Assembly: GCA_001769215.1 (NCBI GenBank) | Contig: MEOL01000050.1 | Coordinates: 62,001 to 126,000, forward strand | DNA: 64,000 nt | Direction of reading: 5' to 3' | DNA from: Bacteroidetes bacterium GWF2_41_31 | GTDB lineage: Bacteria; Bacteroidota; Bacteroidia; Bacteroidales; F082 | In this document: one piece after another, positions 27,543 to 37,822 of the stretch | How positions within the stretch are numbered: position 1 is the first letter of the stretch | How the letters are laid out: each line of letters starts with the position of its first letter | Position numbers and translations under genes: made by a program | The notes under the pieces: generated by a model | Database searches by the model: none | What the model saw: only the letters and a program-made list of their open reading frames with translations | What the model was told of the DNA's origin: nothing

Positions 27543-27561
27543 AGCCCTAATTTAGGTAAAC

Positions 27562-28620
27562 ATGAGTTGGCACGAAATATTGATTTTTGGGGGTTTTTTA
27601 GTCCTCGTTACCTTTCTTTTGTTTCTTGATATTGGGATTTTTAATAAAGAAAACAAACCGGTAACCTTTAAAAGTGCTCTGTTTTGGACCTCGGTATGGG
27701 TAAGTTTAGCCCTCATTTTTTGGGGGTTAATTTATTTTTTCGGTAATCAAATCCATGATCCGCAAAATATTGAAGATCTTACACAATTGATTACAAAATA
27801 TAATCATCCAATAAAAATAGGCACTGATCATTTTGATGCGGCCCTGATGGTTTACCAACAAAATCTGGGCTTGGAATTTATTACTGGTTACCTGATTGAG
27901 TATTCCCTTTCGGTGGACAATATTTTTGTGATCCTGATGATTTTTTACTCATTTGGAGTTGAAAAAAATTATTATCACAAAGTGTTGTTTTGGGGGATAT
28001 TGGGTGCCATTGTAATGCGATTTTTGTTTATCTTCTTAAGCGCGGCATTAATTCAACAATTCTCGTGGATACTCTATGGATTTGGTCTATTGTTGGTGTT
28101 TACCGGTATTAAAATGTTTATTGAGAGAAACAACGTGGGAAAAATCGATACGACCAACCATCCGGTTATCCGGCTCGCCGGGAAATATCTATCGGTGGAT
28201 CATGAATACAAAGGGGACCGGTTTTTTATAAGGAAGAATAATAAATTATACATTACAGGTTTGTTCGTGGTTTTGTTGGTTATTGAGTTTACCGATGTTA
28301 TTTTCGCTGTAGATTCCATACCCGCCATTTTTTCGGTTACACGCGATCCTTATATTGTTTACTTTTCAAACATCTTCGCCATTATCGGGTTGCGTTCCTT
28401 GTTTTTTTTAGTCGAAAGCATTATTCAACGGTTTTGGTTTATTAAAATTGGTCTGTCTTTATTACTGGTTTTCATTGGCATGAAAATGTTAATACATCCT
28501 TTCTATGACATCCAAACCATGCATTCGTTGATCATTGTATTGGGCATATTGGTAGGTAGCGTTTTGATCTCTGTATTCTTTCCAAAAGAAAACCCGGTCA
28601 TTTCTAACCAGGTTGAATAA
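27562..28620 (+). CDS. TerC/Alx family integral membrane protein
   Basis: A 352-residue inner membrane protein with about nine helices. Family signatures are EYSLSVDNIFVILMIFYSFG and EFTDVIFAVDSIPAIFSVTRDPYIVY, with intramembrane acidic residues. TerC/Alx proteins are linked to manganese export and metalation of secreted proteins; the older tellurite-resistance label is not implied by context. It starts MSWHEILIFGGFLVLVTFLLFLD, the normal N-terminus. It is alone on its strand, convergent with the M1 peptidase gene. Confidence 0.94.
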   Translation: MSWHEILIFGGFLVLVTFLLFLDIGIFNKENKPVTFKSALFWTSVWVSLALIFWGLIYFFGNQIHDPQNIEDLTQLITKYNHPIKIGTDHFDAALMVYQQNLGLEFITGYLIEYSLSVDNIFVILMIFYSFGVEKNYYHKVLFWGILGAIVMRFLFIFLSAALIQQFSWILYGFGLLLVFTGIKMFIERNNVGKIDTTNHPVIRLAGKYLSVDHEYKGDRFFIRKNNKLYITGLFVVLLVIEFTDVIFAVDSIPAIFSVTRDPYIVYFSNIFAIIGLRSLFFLVESIIQRFWFIKIGLSLLLVFIGMKMLIHPFYDIQTMHSLIIVLGILVGSVLISVFFPKENPVISNQVE

Positions 28621-28641
28621 AAAAATTCATTTATAGCCCCG

Positions 28642-30609
28642 CTACTTTACCAGTTTTCGTTTCATTAAATTCTGACCATCAGTAACTTGAATGAAATAAA
28701 TTCCCTTTGATAAATCCATTGTATTCATTTGTATTTTATCAAGTTCCGTTTCAAAAGATCGAATCAATTTACCCTGAAGGTCTGTCAGATTCACTTCGCG
28801 TGAATGATTTGACTTGTTGGGAAAATAAATAGTAACATAATCGGTAACCGGAATGGGGCCCAGGGTAAAATAAGCAGGTGAATCCATTTCGTTAACATTC
28901 ATAATGATGCTGTTCACTTTTTCCATTGTCCATTTCTCCGGATCTACCAGAACCAATCCGACTTCTTTTCCTGTTTCAATTTCATAGGTATTCACGTTGG
29001 CTGTCTGCTCAAGTTTAATAATCGTATCCGTACCATCGAGGAAAAGGAGTTTGTACTCCATGATCATTTTGAAAAATGGAGTGGATGAAGAAGTCGATTG
29101 CGTTGAAGTAAGGAAAAACCTGGTATTGGTTGAATACCAATCTAAATCATACATAGGGTATCCTTCACCATAATACCACTGGTCGAAGAAATAACCGAAA
29201 TCCATACCGGTAACCTGTTCTGCCGTATTTTTAAAATCTTCACCTGTCGCGGTACTCCCGGTAAAATCAGTTTGAAAAGTACGCATTATTTCAAAAAACA
29301 AGTCGTCGTTTTGTATCTCATGACGTAACATGTGAATGATGACGGCACCTTTGTCGTACGACAATCTGCCGGAAAAAATACGCCATTCATTACCCGGATA
29401 TACTTCGTCTTCAGGAACATATACGCTTCCTCCCGGTGATGACATTGCGTTTGATTGTGCTGATGAAATAAAGCTCTTCCCAGCTTCCCAGCCTAAAATA
29501 AACTCGTTGGCCAGGTAATCAGAATAAGTTGCAAATCCTTCATTAATCCAGATGTGGCTCCAGGTGGCACAGGTTACGTTGTCGCCAAACCACATGTGGC
29601 CAAGTTCGTGGGCAACAAGATGAAAAGAAAATCCGCCCAAGGTGGTCATGGTTTGATGTTCCATTCCTCCACCCAGCTCAGTAAGACAATGTCCATATTT
29701 CTCCTCCCAGAATGGGTAAAGGATGTATTTCTCGGAAAATAACTCGATAAATTCAGCCGTTTTATCAATTCCTGCTTTGTAGTTTTCAAGACATCCCGGC
29801 GAGTCGTATATGAAATTCTGGATAAGTATAGAGTCGCCCGCCATTTCTGTTGGATGTGCATATACATTATATTCCTGGTAATCTGCCACCGCAAATGAAA
29901 TCAGATAATAATCGATGGGGTAATTTGATTTCCATTCAAACCGGTGTTTTCCGTTTCCAAGCTCAACCACATTGGTTAATAGCCCTTCGGAACCAGCCAT
30001 GTTATCGGTACTGGTAGTGAGAAATACCCAGCATGAATCAGCCTTATCTTCTAAGTCTTGTTTTACCGGAAACCAATCTTTTGCTGCAAACGATTCTGAC
30101 AGAGTCCATGTTACCGGCTGATTATAAGTACCTGAATAGTCATTGGTTACGCCAGTAAAAAAACCGCCGGTAGGAGGCTCACCCTGGTAAAACACTTGCG
30201 CTGAAAATGAATCACCGGCATTAATTTCAGTAACCGGAACCAACACATTATTACCGTCACGATAAAAATTGGTGTATTGAATTCCATTGAACCACAATGA
30301 ATCGATATTCTGTTCCGGAATTAGTTCGAAGGCAAAAGTATCGAGTGGTACCAATGCAATGCCGTTAATTGTCCCATTCCCTTTTATATAAATTGAGGTG
30401 CTGGACACTTCAATATCTAAGCCATAAAAGGTAACATCGTAATCCCACAGATAAGGACTTTGCCAATCATAAAGGCCAAAATGATTTAGTTGTTGAGCTC
30501 GTTGCGGAACATGAGAACATTTTCCTTCCATATTGGGATCCTCATTCCATTGCGCAGAGAGGCTTATCGTCAAGATCAAAAGAACGAGTGTTGTAATTTT
30601 ACATTTCAT
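28642..30609 (-). CDS. Secreted M1-family aminopeptidase with type IX sorting domain
   Basis: A 655-residue zinc metallopeptidase. A signal peptide lies at 1-19. The zinc site is HELGHMWFGDN with the third ligand in NEGFATYSDYL, the HEXXH-X18-E pattern of M1 enzymes. The exopeptidase motif is a GGMEHQ variant of GAMEN. The C-terminal 85 residues (FTLGPIPVTDYVTIYFPN to MKRKLVK) form a T9SS type A sorting domain, so the enzyme is predicted to be secreted and surface-attached. It likely trims peptides outside the cell for nutrition. Confidence 0.93.
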   Translation of the reverse strand: MKCKITTLVLLILTISLSAQWNEDPNMEGKCSHVPQRAQQLNHFGLYDWQSPYLWDYDVTFYGLDIEVSSTSIYIKGNGTINGIALVPLDTFAFELIPEQNIDSLWFNGIQYTNFYRDGNNVLVPVTEINAGDSFSAQVFYQGEPPTGGFFTGVTNDYSGTYNQPVTWTLSESFAAKDWFPVKQDLEDKADSCWVFLTTSTDNMAGSEGLLTNVVELGNGKHRFEWKSNYPIDYYLISFAVADYQEYNVYAHPTEMAGDSILIQNFIYDSPGCLENYKAGIDKTAEFIELFSEKYILYPFWEEKYGHCLTELGGGMEHQTMTTLGGFSFHLVAHELGHMWFGDNVTCATWSHIWINEGFATYSDYLANEFILGWEAGKSFISSAQSNAMSSPGGSVYVPEDEVYPGNEWRIFSGRLSYDKGAVIIHMLRHEIQNDDLFFEIMRTFQTDFTGSTATGEDFKNTAEQVTGMDFGYFFDQWYYGEGYPMYDLDWYSTNTRFFLTSTQSTSSSTPFFKMIMEYKLLFLDGTDTIIKLEQTANVNTYEIETGKEVGLVLVDPEKWTMEKVNSIIMNVNEMDSPAYFTLGPIPVTDYVTIYFPNKSNHSREVNLTDLQGKLIRSFETELDKIQMNTMDLSKGIYFIQVTDGQNLMKRKLVK

Positions 30610-30710
30610 ACAATATAATTATAAGTATTATTTGATTAAAACATGAATATTAACGCAGGGTCAAAAAAAAGCAATCAGCTAAGATAATACTTTTGACGCC
30701 ACTGAATTTC

Positions 30711-30718
30711 TATCTTTG
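30711..30718 (+). promoter_or_regulatory. -7 promoter element of the DUF4175 operon
   Basis: TATCTTTG matches TAnnTTTG, about 45 bases before the chosen ATG. It could drive the DUF4175, ATPase-like, ybeY and mnmG genes, which are packed in one direction. Confidence 0.5.
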
Positions 30719-30763
30719 CCGTTAGATAGAATAATGACATGAAAATTCCCGTAAAAGTTGTCA

Positions 30764-33700
30764 ATGAAAACCAGTTACGACATATTAATTGAAAAACTCA
30801 GGCAATTTATCCTGAAGTACTATAAGAATCAAATAATCAAGGGTATATTACTCAGTGTTGCGCTCATTATTTCATTTTTTCTTCTTATCAATCTGATCGA
30901 ATATTTTGCATGGAGCAATACGGTCATGCGCACCGGACTGTACTATTCATTTTTTACCACTACCCTTTTGGTGTTGGGTTACTATGTTTTAATTCCGGTT
31001 TTAAGGATGTTTAACATGGGGAACACACTTTCTTATGAGGAAGCCTCAAAAATAATCGGAAGACATTTCCCTGAAGTGAGCGATAAATTATTGAATACGC
31101 TCCAACTCCATGTATTGGACAAAACAGGTCAACTCGAACTGATAACAGCCAGCATCAACCAAAAAGCGGCCGAGTTGGAACCTATTCCGTTTAAAAGAGC
31201 CATTAACTTTAAGGGAAATAAAAAGTACATGAGATATGTACTTCCTCCATTGCTTGTTTTGCTTCTGCTATCAGCCATAAGCCCATCTACACTAACAAAT
31301 CCCTCCCGACGGATATTAAATTACAATACACATTTTGAAAAGCCACTTCCTTATACCGTGCGTTTATTAAACACCAACCTTACCTCGATCCAAAAAAATG
31401 ATTTTACAGTGGAAGTTGAGGTTGTTGGAGATGTGTTGCCTTCTATGCTCGAGCTCAACGACGGACAATACGCTTATAGAATGGGAGAAACCGCTGCAGG
31501 GAAATACCAATATGTTTTTAAAACGCTCAATCAGGATGTTCATTTTACAATAAATACTCCTGAATATACCAGCAAAACATATCATATTCAGGTGTTTCCA
31601 AGACCTTTAATTTATGGTTTTCAATCCAATTTAAAATATCCATTGTACCTTGACAAAGAAGACGAAACTATTGAAAACACTGGGGATTTGGTCGTGCCGG
31701 AAGGAACCACCATTCAATGGAAGATTTTTACAAAGGATGCGGATTCTGTTAAAATGCAACTTGATGATCGTTTTATTTGGCTAACTGCTAATAACAGCAA
31801 TACATTTGAATACCAACAGCAGGTTTTCAAATCATTTAATTACACTATATCGCCAATAAATCATTATGTTAAACAACCTGATTCACTGGTGTTTACCTTG
31901 CAGGTAATTCCGGATGAGTATCCGGAAATAAAAGTTCAGGAATTTCGGGAACAAGGATATTACTCACAAACGCATTTTAGCGGTGAAACTAAAGATGATC
32001 ATGGCTTTTATAGTTTGAACTTTTTATACCGCAAGGATAGTTTACCGGAACAACTATGGAAAATGGTTTCTCTTAATCAGGAAAAATCAATTTTACATCA
32101 GTCTTTCGATTTTAGTTTTAATCCGCATGAAATGGGTTTTAGTCCGGGAGAAAGCATCACCTACTGTTTTGAAGTCCGTGATAATGATGCATTAAATGGA
32201 TATAAAAGGAGCCGTTCTTCCATGTTTTATATGCAATTACCAAGTGCGGAAGAGCTTAATGACAAATCAGAAGCACAATCTGATGAAGTGAAAAAGAAAC
32301 TAAATGAATCATTGATTCAATTAGAATCGCTCAACAAGCAAATTGAAAAGACCGAGTTAATTCTATTTGAGAAAAAAGATTTAAACTGGATAGATAAACA
32401 GAAGATATCAGATTTGCTTGAAAAAGAAGAAGCCATAAAAAACCAGCTTGAAGAAATAAAGCAACTAAATGAAGAAATTAAAGAGCTTGAGTCACTGATT
32501 AACAAAAAAACAGATCCTGAATTAGAACAAAAACTCAACATGCTTCAGGAGTTGTTTGATCAACTCATGAACAATGACCTGGATAAAGAGCTGGAAAAGT
32601 TAAAAGAACAGTTGGAAAACCTGGATAAAAATAAGCTGGAAGATTTTTTAAAGGACATGAAATTGAAAAACCAGGAGCTAAAAGATAACCTGGAACAAAA
32701 TCTTGAACTATTTAAACAATATGAGGTTGAAAAAAAATTGGAGGAAGCCATCAATAAATTGGAGGAATTGAGTCAAAAACAACTTGATCTGGCTGATAAA
32801 ACGACCAAAAAAGAACTTGAAAACAAAGATATACTGGAGCAGCAAAAGGAAATACAGGAATCATTTGAGGATATTCAAGAGAAACTGAGTGAAGCCGACT
32901 CTCTTGACAAAAAATTAGATGACCCCTTTAATATTAAGAAAGACACGGCGGCCATCAATTCTATTGAAAAGGAGATGGAAGAAGCCTCTGAGAATTTAGA
33001 AAAAAATAAAGAAAAAAAGGCCGGCGAAAACCAACAAAAAGCCGGTAATGAAATGAAAGAAATGGCAGAAAGTCTGAGTATTACTTTAGAGGGAGCTAAG
33101 GCTGAGCAGATGGGAGAAGATGCTGAACAGGTACGTGCTCTTCTCGACAATTTGCTTGACATGAGCTACGAACAGGAAATGCTGATTAATAAAGTCGCCG
33201 AAACATCACAAAATGATCCATTGTATATCGACAATACCGAAAAGTTAAAATTGTTGCAAACCGATTTTATAGTGATCCATGATTCGTTAAAAGCATTAAG
33301 CCAACGACAAATCATGATACAACCATTTATTCTGGAAGAATCAGGTAAGATAAACAACAACATGGATAAAGCGATGCATTCAATGCAAGAACGTCGTGTA
33401 GGTGAATCGTTAGGTGCGCAGCAATATGCCATGACTTCCACTAACAATCTATCATTAATGTTGGCGGAATCGCTTAAGCAGATGAAATCATCCATGAAAA
33501 TGGCCGGGCAAAAAAGCGGAAAAGGAGAATGCAATAATCCTGGAGCGGGAAGCAAACCTTCTCTGGAAGATATAATGGATGCTCAAAAAAAACTGGGTGA
33601 TCGCATGAAAAAAAATGGAAAAAAAGAGGGTAAAGAAGGAAAAAACGGTCCGGGTGGCGTTAATGGAAACAGTCAGGAACTGGCACGAATGGCAGCCATG

Positions 33701-34111
33701 CAAGGAGAGATCCGAAGACAATTACAGGATTTAATTAACGAAATTGAAGCTTCTGGCCAAAAAGGAACTGGCTTAAATAAGATAGCGGAAGAAATGCAAA
33801 AAACTGAAAAAGATCTGATTCAACGACAATTTCGTCAAGAGACACTAGAACGACAAAAAGAAATAGAAACCAGGTTATTACAATCGAAAGAGGCCCTTCA
33901 GGAAAGAGAAAAAGAGAAAAAAAGAGAGTCCAACGAAGGAAAAAACCGAGAAATAAGAAACCAAAATCAAGAACTCAAGTATAACGACCAAAGAACACGT
34001 CAGGAAGAAATACTTCTTACCGTGCCCATTGAAGTATCGCCCTATTACCTTGACTTGTATAAAAAATATCTCTTTAAGTTAGAAAATGAAAAATATGAAC
34101 CCAAAAAATGA
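30764..34111 (+). CDS. DUF4175-family membrane protein with long coiled coil
   Basis: About 1115 residues. Two N-terminal membrane helices (about 27-50 and 60-80) and a third at about 157-175 (VLPPLLVLLLLSAI) are followed by beta-rich periplasmic domains. A 500-residue region rich in K, E, Q and L follows, strongly coiled coil (about 500-1000). This order is that of the DUF4175 family, common in Bacteroidota and of unknown function. The longest frame starts with TTG at 30758; the ATG two codons in (MKTSYDILIEKL) is preferred. It overlaps the next gene and heads a compact cluster with ybeY and mnmG. Confidence 0.85.
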   Translation: MKTSYDILIEKLRQFILKYYKNQIIKGILLSVALIISFFLLINLIEYFAWSNTVMRTGLYYSFFTTTLLVLGYYVLIPVLRMFNMGNTLSYEEASKIIGRHFPEVSDKLLNTLQLHVLDKTGQLELITASINQKAAELEPIPFKRAINFKGNKKYMRYVLPPLLVLLLLSAISPSTLTNPSRRILNYNTHFEKPLPYTVRLLNTNLTSIQKNDFTVEVEVVGDVLPSMLELNDGQYAYRMGETAAGKYQYVFKTLNQDVHFTINTPEYTSKTYHIQVFPRPLIYGFQSNLKYPLYLDKEDETIENTGDLVVPEGTTIQWKIFTKDADSVKMQLDDRFIWLTANNSNTFEYQQQVFKSFNYTISPINHYVKQPDSLVFTLQVIPDEYPEIKVQEFREQGYYSQTHFSGETKDDHGFYSLNFLYRKDSLPEQLWKMVSLNQEKSILHQSFDFSFNPHEMGFSPGESITYCFEVRDNDALNGYKRSRSSMFYMQLPSAEELNDKSEAQSDEVKKKLNESLIQLESLNKQIEKTELILFEKKDLNWIDKQKISDLLEKEEAIKNQLEEIKQLNEEIKELESLINKKTDPELEQKLNMLQELFDQLMNNDLDKELEKLKEQLENLDKNKLEDFLKDMKLKNQELKDNLEQNLELFKQYEVEKKLEEAINKLEELSQKQLDLADKTTKKELENKDILEQQKEIQESFEDIQEKLSEADSLDKKLDDPFNIKKDTAAINSIEKEMEEASENLEKNKEKKAGENQQKAGNEMKEMAESLSITLEGAKAEQMGEDAEQVRALLDNLLDMSYEQEMLINKVAETSQNDPLYIDNTEKLKLLQTDFIVIHDSLKALSQRQIMIQPFILEESGKINNNMDKAMHSMQERRVGESLGAQQYAMTSTNNLSLMLAESLKQMKSSMKMAGQKSGKGECNNPGAGSKPSLEDIMDAQKKLGDRMKKNGKKEGKEGKNGPGGVNGNSQELARMAAMQGEIRRQLQDLINEIEASGQKGTGLNKIAEEMQKTEKDLIQRQFRQETLERQKEIETRLLQSKEALQEREKEKKRESNEGKNREIRNQNQELKYNDQRTRQEEILLTVPIEVSPYYLDLYKKYLFKLENEKYEPKK

Positions 34112-34589
34112 CCAAATAGTAACTGTTCATTCGAACAGAAATAATATTCACGATATTGAACAATTCGCAGAAACTTTGTGCGATCACCTAATGATAAATG
34201 AAACCTATTTTGGAAATATCCTGACTTCATTAAGTGAGCTTTACCATATCTGGAATATTAGCAATCCCTCTGACTCAATAAAACTAATTTATCATACTGA
34301 TTTTAAAACACTTAACATAATTATTGACGGGTTTGACCAAAAAATTATTGATCAAATAAACATTCCAGAAAACCTGGATCACGAAGAACATGGTATGGTA
34401 TCCGATAAGGTATTTGTGATTCAACGCCTTACCGATAGTATTGTTATTAATGAAGACAATTCGGTTCAAATATCCTTCGATATCAGCGCCATTCATAACA
34501 GGATATATCATGAAAGGGCACGTTTACTTCGTGCTTACCATAATGGGGTTAATGTAACCAAGGTAGCATCAAACGATGATCACGTTTAG
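34095..34589 (+). CDS. Possible HATPase-like (RsbW-type) protein upstream of ybeY
   Basis: About 164 residues, no signal peptide. The arrangement IEQFAETLCDHLMINETYFGNILTSLSELYHI, then IKLIYHTDFKTLNIIIDGF, resembles a diverged anti-sigma regulatory-type ATPase fold. The usual N-box Asn and the DxGxG loop are not clear, so ATP binding is doubtful. It overlaps DUF4175 by about 17 bases and ybeY by 14 bases, which implies translational coupling. An ATG three codons upstream (34086) is an alternative start. The position before ybeY is one I associate with Bacteroidota genomes. The function is unknown. Confidence 0.6.
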   Translation: MNPKNDQIVTVHSNRNNIHDIEQFAETLCDHLMINETYFGNILTSLSELYHIWNISNPSDSIKLIYHTDFKTLNIIIDGFDQKIIDQINIPENLDHEEHGMVSDKVFVIQRLTDSIVINEDNSVQISFDISAIHNRIYHERARLLRAYHNGVNVTKVASNDDHV

Positions 34590-34995
34590 CTATCTTTTTC
34601 ATCTCAACGACTTCAGGAAATATGAAGTTTACCTTAAACTATGGATTACTCAGGTGATCCTTTTTGAGAACAAAAAAAGAGGGGACATCACCTACATCAT
34701 TTGCGATGATGACCAACTACTCGAAATAAATTTAAAGTTTTTAAATCACGATACGTACACCGATATCATTTCATTCCCTACTTCCAACAACACCAATATT
34801 ATTTCGGGAGAAATTTTTATCAGTTTACCACGGGTGATCGAAAACGCTAAATTAAACCAAAGCAAGCCTTTTGATGAATATTCCCGGGTAGTTATTCATG
34901 GTATTTTGCATTTGATAGGATATAACGACCATACCCCTGAGGAAAAAGAGGAAATTCGCGCCAAAGAGGATTATTACTTAACTTTGCGGCCTTAA
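34576..34995 (+). CDS. ybeY: rRNA maturation RNase YbeY
   Basis: A 139-residue zinc-dependent endoribonuclease that helps 16S rRNA 3' processing and ribosome quality control. The metal motif is [12 protein letters not shown] near the C-terminus. The family stretch TYTDIISFP and [12 protein letters not shown] come before it. The start overlaps the end of the upstream gene by 14 bases; the N-terminus [13 protein letters not shown] is plausible. Length is normal. Confidence 0.95.
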   Translation: MITFSYLFHLNDFRKYEVYLKLWITQVILFENKKRGDITYIICDDDQLLEINLKFLNHDTYTDIISFPTSNNTNIISGEIFISLPRVIENAKLNQSKPFDEYSRVVIHGILHLIGYNDHTPEEKEEIRAKEDYYLTLRP

Positions 34996-35002
34996 ACTAC
35001 AT

Positions 35003-35018
35003 TGTTCCACGTGAAACA
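35003..35018. promoter_or_regulatory. parS-like ParB-binding site 1
   Basis: TGTTCCACGTGAAACA is a perfect match to the chromosomal parS consensus TGTTNCACGTGAAACA. It lies in the 29-base gap between ybeY and mnmG. A second identical copy follows mnmG. Confidence 0.8.
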
Positions 35019-35024
35019 TTTCCT

Positions 35025-36893
35025 ATGTTTGAATTATATGACATCATCGTTGTAGGAGCCGGTCATTCGGGTTCGGAGGCTGCCGCTGCTGCCGCAAATC
35101 TGGGCTCGAAAACCCTTCTTATTACGATGAATTTACAAAGAATCGCACAAATGTCCTGCAATCCGGCAATGGGTGGAGTAGCAAAAGGTCAAATTGTGCG
35201 CGAAATTGACGCCCTCGGTGGGTACTCAGGCATTGTCACCGACAAAACCATGATCCAGTTTCGCATGCTGAACAAATCCAAAGGACCCGCCATGTGGAGC
35301 CCGAGAGCTCAAAGCGATCGAATGCTTTTTGCTATGGAATGGAGACAAATGCTGGAGAAAACTCCAAACCTGGATTTTTGGCAAGATACCGTTACTGAAT
35401 TAATTCTTGAAAATAATCTGGTAACGGGCGTGGTTACAGGAATGGGCCATAGAATTTTTTCCAAAGCAGTAATCTTAACTGCGGGTACCTTTTTAAATGG
35501 TAAAATTCATATTGGACAAAAACAATTTGGCGGGGGCCGAATGGGTGACTCTCCTTCTTATGGTATTACAGAGCAACTATTTCATATTGGATTTGAAGCG
35601 GCACGACTTAAAACAGGAACCCCTGTTCGGGTTGATGGCCGTACAATCGACTTTTCGAAAATGGAAGAACAAAAAGGTGATGAAAACCCCCAAAAATTTA
35701 GCTATACAGATACTCCACACTTAACTCAACAACGGAGTTGCTGGATAACCTATACTTCAAAAAAAGTACATGATATTTTGAGAATGGGTTTTTCCGATTC
35801 TCCTATGTTTGCTGGAAGAATTGAAGGAAAAGGACCCAGGTATTGTCCTTCGATTGAAGATAAAATAGATCGATTTTACGATAAAACAAGACACCAATTG
35901 TTTGTAGAACCTGAGGGTTGGAATACCATTGAGTATTATGTCAACGGATTTTCATCTTCTCTTCCGGATAACATCCAGTTACAAGCATTGCGCGAGATAC
36001 CGGGATTTGAAAATGCAAAAATATTCACACCCGGATATGCCATAGAATACGATTACTTCCCTCCTACTCAGCTTAAAAATACACTTGAAACGAAACTGAT
36101 TAACAACTTATATTTTGCCGGTCAAATTAATGGGACTACAGGATACGAAGAAGCTGCAGCTCAAGGAATCATGGCAGGTATCAATGCGCATTTAAAACTA
36201 AATGAAGAATTGCCTTTTGTGCTAAAACGTCAAGATGCATACATTGGAGTGTTAATAGATGATTTAGTTACCAAAGGTGTTGATGAACCTTATCGGCTTT
36301 TTACCTCCAGGGCTGAATACCGGACTTTACTGCGTCAGGACAATGCGGATATCAGGCTTACACCAAAAGGATACGATTTAGGATTGGCATCACAAGAAAG
36401 GTTTGATAATGTAATAAACAAGTATAACAAAATTACCGGGTTTATTCAATTTCTAAAAGCAGAAGGTGTTGCACCAAAAGAAATAAATCCTTGCCTCGAA
36501 TCATTAGAGACCCCAATTTTACGACAACGAGTTAAAGCCTCGGATATACTTCTCAGGCCTCAGGTAAACCTCTTTGATCTAATTGATTCTGTTAAATCAA
36601 TAAAAACTTATGTTAATACAAATCAGCTTAATACAGAAGAAATAGAAGCGACTGAAATCCATATTAAATACGAAGGATATATTCAAAAAGAATCAGACGT
36701 GGCAGACAAATTATCCAAATTGGAAAATATTTTGATCCATGACAATTTTAATTTTCACCAACTCCAATCTCTATCCACAGAGGCCAGACAAAAACTAACA
36801 AAAATCCGTCCATCCACCATTGGCCAGGCATCCAGGATTAGTGGCGTATCCCCATCGGATATCAATGTATTGCTTGTGTTTTTTGGAAGATAA
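35025..36893 (+). CDS. mnmG: tRNA uridine 5-carboxymethylaminomethyl modification enzyme MnmG (GidA)
   Basis: A 622-residue FAD protein that with MnmE installs cmnm5U34 in the wobble position of several tRNAs. The FAD loop is [16 protein letters not shown] (8-23). The signatures [23 protein letters not shown] and [13 protein letters not shown] are present, with [20 protein letters not shown] and a C-terminal domain with KYEGYIQKE. Length is normal. It is flanked on both sides by parS-like sites, and gidA is a common neighbour of replication origins in other phyla. Confidence 0.98.
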   Translation: MFELYDIIVVGAGHSGSEAAAAAANLGSKTLLITMNLQRIAQMSCNPAMGGVAKGQIVREIDALGGYSGIVTDKTMIQFRMLNKSKGPAMWSPRAQSDRMLFAMEWRQMLEKTPNLDFWQDTVTELILENNLVTGVVTGMGHRIFSKAVILTAGTFLNGKIHIGQKQFGGGRMGDSPSYGITEQLFHIGFEAARLKTGTPVRVDGRTIDFSKMEEQKGDENPQKFSYTDTPHLTQQRSCWITYTSKKVHDILRMGFSDSPMFAGRIEGKGPRYCPSIEDKIDRFYDKTRHQLFVEPEGWNTIEYYVNGFSSSLPDNIQLQALREIPGFENAKIFTPGYAIEYDYFPPTQLKNTLETKLINNLYFAGQINGTTGYEEAAAQGIMAGINAHLKLNEELPFVLKRQDAYIGVLIDDLVTKGVDEPYRLFTSRAEYRTLLRQDNADIRLTPKGYDLGLASQERFDNVINKYNKITGFIQFLKAEGVAPKEINPCLESLETPILRQRVKASDILLRPQVNLFDLIDSVKSIKTYVNTNQLNTEEIEATEIHIKYEGYIQKESDVADKLSKLENILIHDNFNFHQLQSLSTEARQKLTKIRPSTIGQASRISGVSPSDINVLLVFFGR

Positions 36894-36899
36894 TTCAAT

Positions 36900-36915
36900 T
36901 GTTCCACGTGAAACA
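36900..36915. promoter_or_regulatory. parS-like ParB-binding site 2
   Basis: TGTTCCACGTGAAACA again matches TGTTNCACGTGAAACA exactly. It lies between mnmG and the methyltransferase gene. If the downstream gene were started at the TTG at 36899 the site would be translated as FHVKH, so the ATG at 36923 is the better start. Confidence 0.8.
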
Positions 36916-36922
36916 TTATAAA

Positions 36923-37804
36923 ATGAAATCAACAAATGTATGCCCGGTATGTGGTTCTTTTGAAATAAATCATTTCATGAAGACAAAAGATTACTTCCTA
37001 ACAAAAGAAGAATTTTCCCTACTAAAATGTGATCGATGCAGCTACGTTTCAACCAGTCCGGCCCCGTCAGAAAAAGTACTTCCAAAATATTATAACTCGA
37101 ATCAATATCTTTCGCATACCGCAGCAAATAAAGGGGTATTAAACCGCATATATGAGGTTCTCCGAACAATCAATATCAAAAGAAAATATACGCTTGTTAA
37201 ATCCTATAAACCGATTGGTTCCATATTAGATGTTGGTTGTGGCACAGGTGAACTCCTTAATTATTTTTCAAGACATCACTGGTCAACTAATGGTATTGAG
37301 CCAAACAGGGAAGCCAGAGAATTTGCTCAAAACTCCTATCATCTGGATGTTGATGATGAACCTCAGTTGTCGGAATTTTCACCTGATAGCTTTGATGTTA
37401 TTTCAATGTGGCACGTTTTAGAACACGTTCCCGATTTTAATCAAAGAATAATTCAGGTTATTAAACTACTCAAACGAGATGGAATCATAATGATCGCGCT
37501 TCCAAATAACAACTCTTTTGATTCCCAGAAATACGGTGTGTTTTGGGCCGGTCTGGATGTTCCCCGGCATCTTCACCATTTCAACCCATCATCATTCTCT
37601 GTTTTGGCAAAAAAACACAAATTGAAAATTATTGATATTATTCCAATGAAGATGGATGCCTACTATGTAAGTCTGCTGAGTGAAAAATACCAAAATAATT
37701 CTTTCCCGGTTTTTAGGGCATTCTTAACAGGATTCATTTCAAATCTTAAAGGCGCTAAATCGAATAACTATTCAAGCATGATTTTTGTAATGAAAAAGGA
37801 GTAA
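36923..37804 (+). CDS. Class I SAM methyltransferase with N-terminal zinc ribbon
   Basis: A 293-residue protein beginning MKSTNVCPVCGS. Two CXXC-type pairs (CPVCG and CDRCS) form a zinc ribbon in the first 45 residues. A Methyltransf_23-type domain follows, with motif I ILDVGCGTGELLNYF, motif IV SFDVISMWHVLEHVPD and motif V LKRDGIIMIALPN. Such ribbon-methyltransferases often modify sugars or envelope precursors. The substrate is unknown. The next gene starts 18 bases downstream. The start is explained under parS-like site 2. Confidence 0.85.
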   Translation: MKSTNVCPVCGSFEINHFMKTKDYFLTKEEFSLLKCDRCSYVSTSPAPSEKVLPKYYNSNQYLSHTAANKGVLNRIYEVLRTINIKRKYTLVKSYKPIGSILDVGCGTGELLNYFSRHHWSTNGIEPNREAREFAQNSYHLDVDDEPQLSEFSPDSFDVISMWHVLEHVPDFNQRIIQVIKLLKRDGIIMIALPNNNSFDSQKYGVFWAGLDVPRHLHHFNPSSFSVLAKKHKLKIIDIIPMKMDAYYVSLLSEKYQNNSFPVFRAFLTGFISNLKGAKSNNYSSMIFVMKKE

Positions 37805-37822
37805 CGACCTTCAACGGGCTTT

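Noticed and set aside
27562-28620. TerC as evidence for tellurite resistance
   Set aside because: No other ter genes are present; the family is mainly linked to metal ion handling.
36899-36922. N-terminal extension of the methyltransferase starting at TTG 36899
   Set aside because: The extension is just a translation of the parS-like site (FHVKH). The ATG at 36923 precedes the zinc ribbon.
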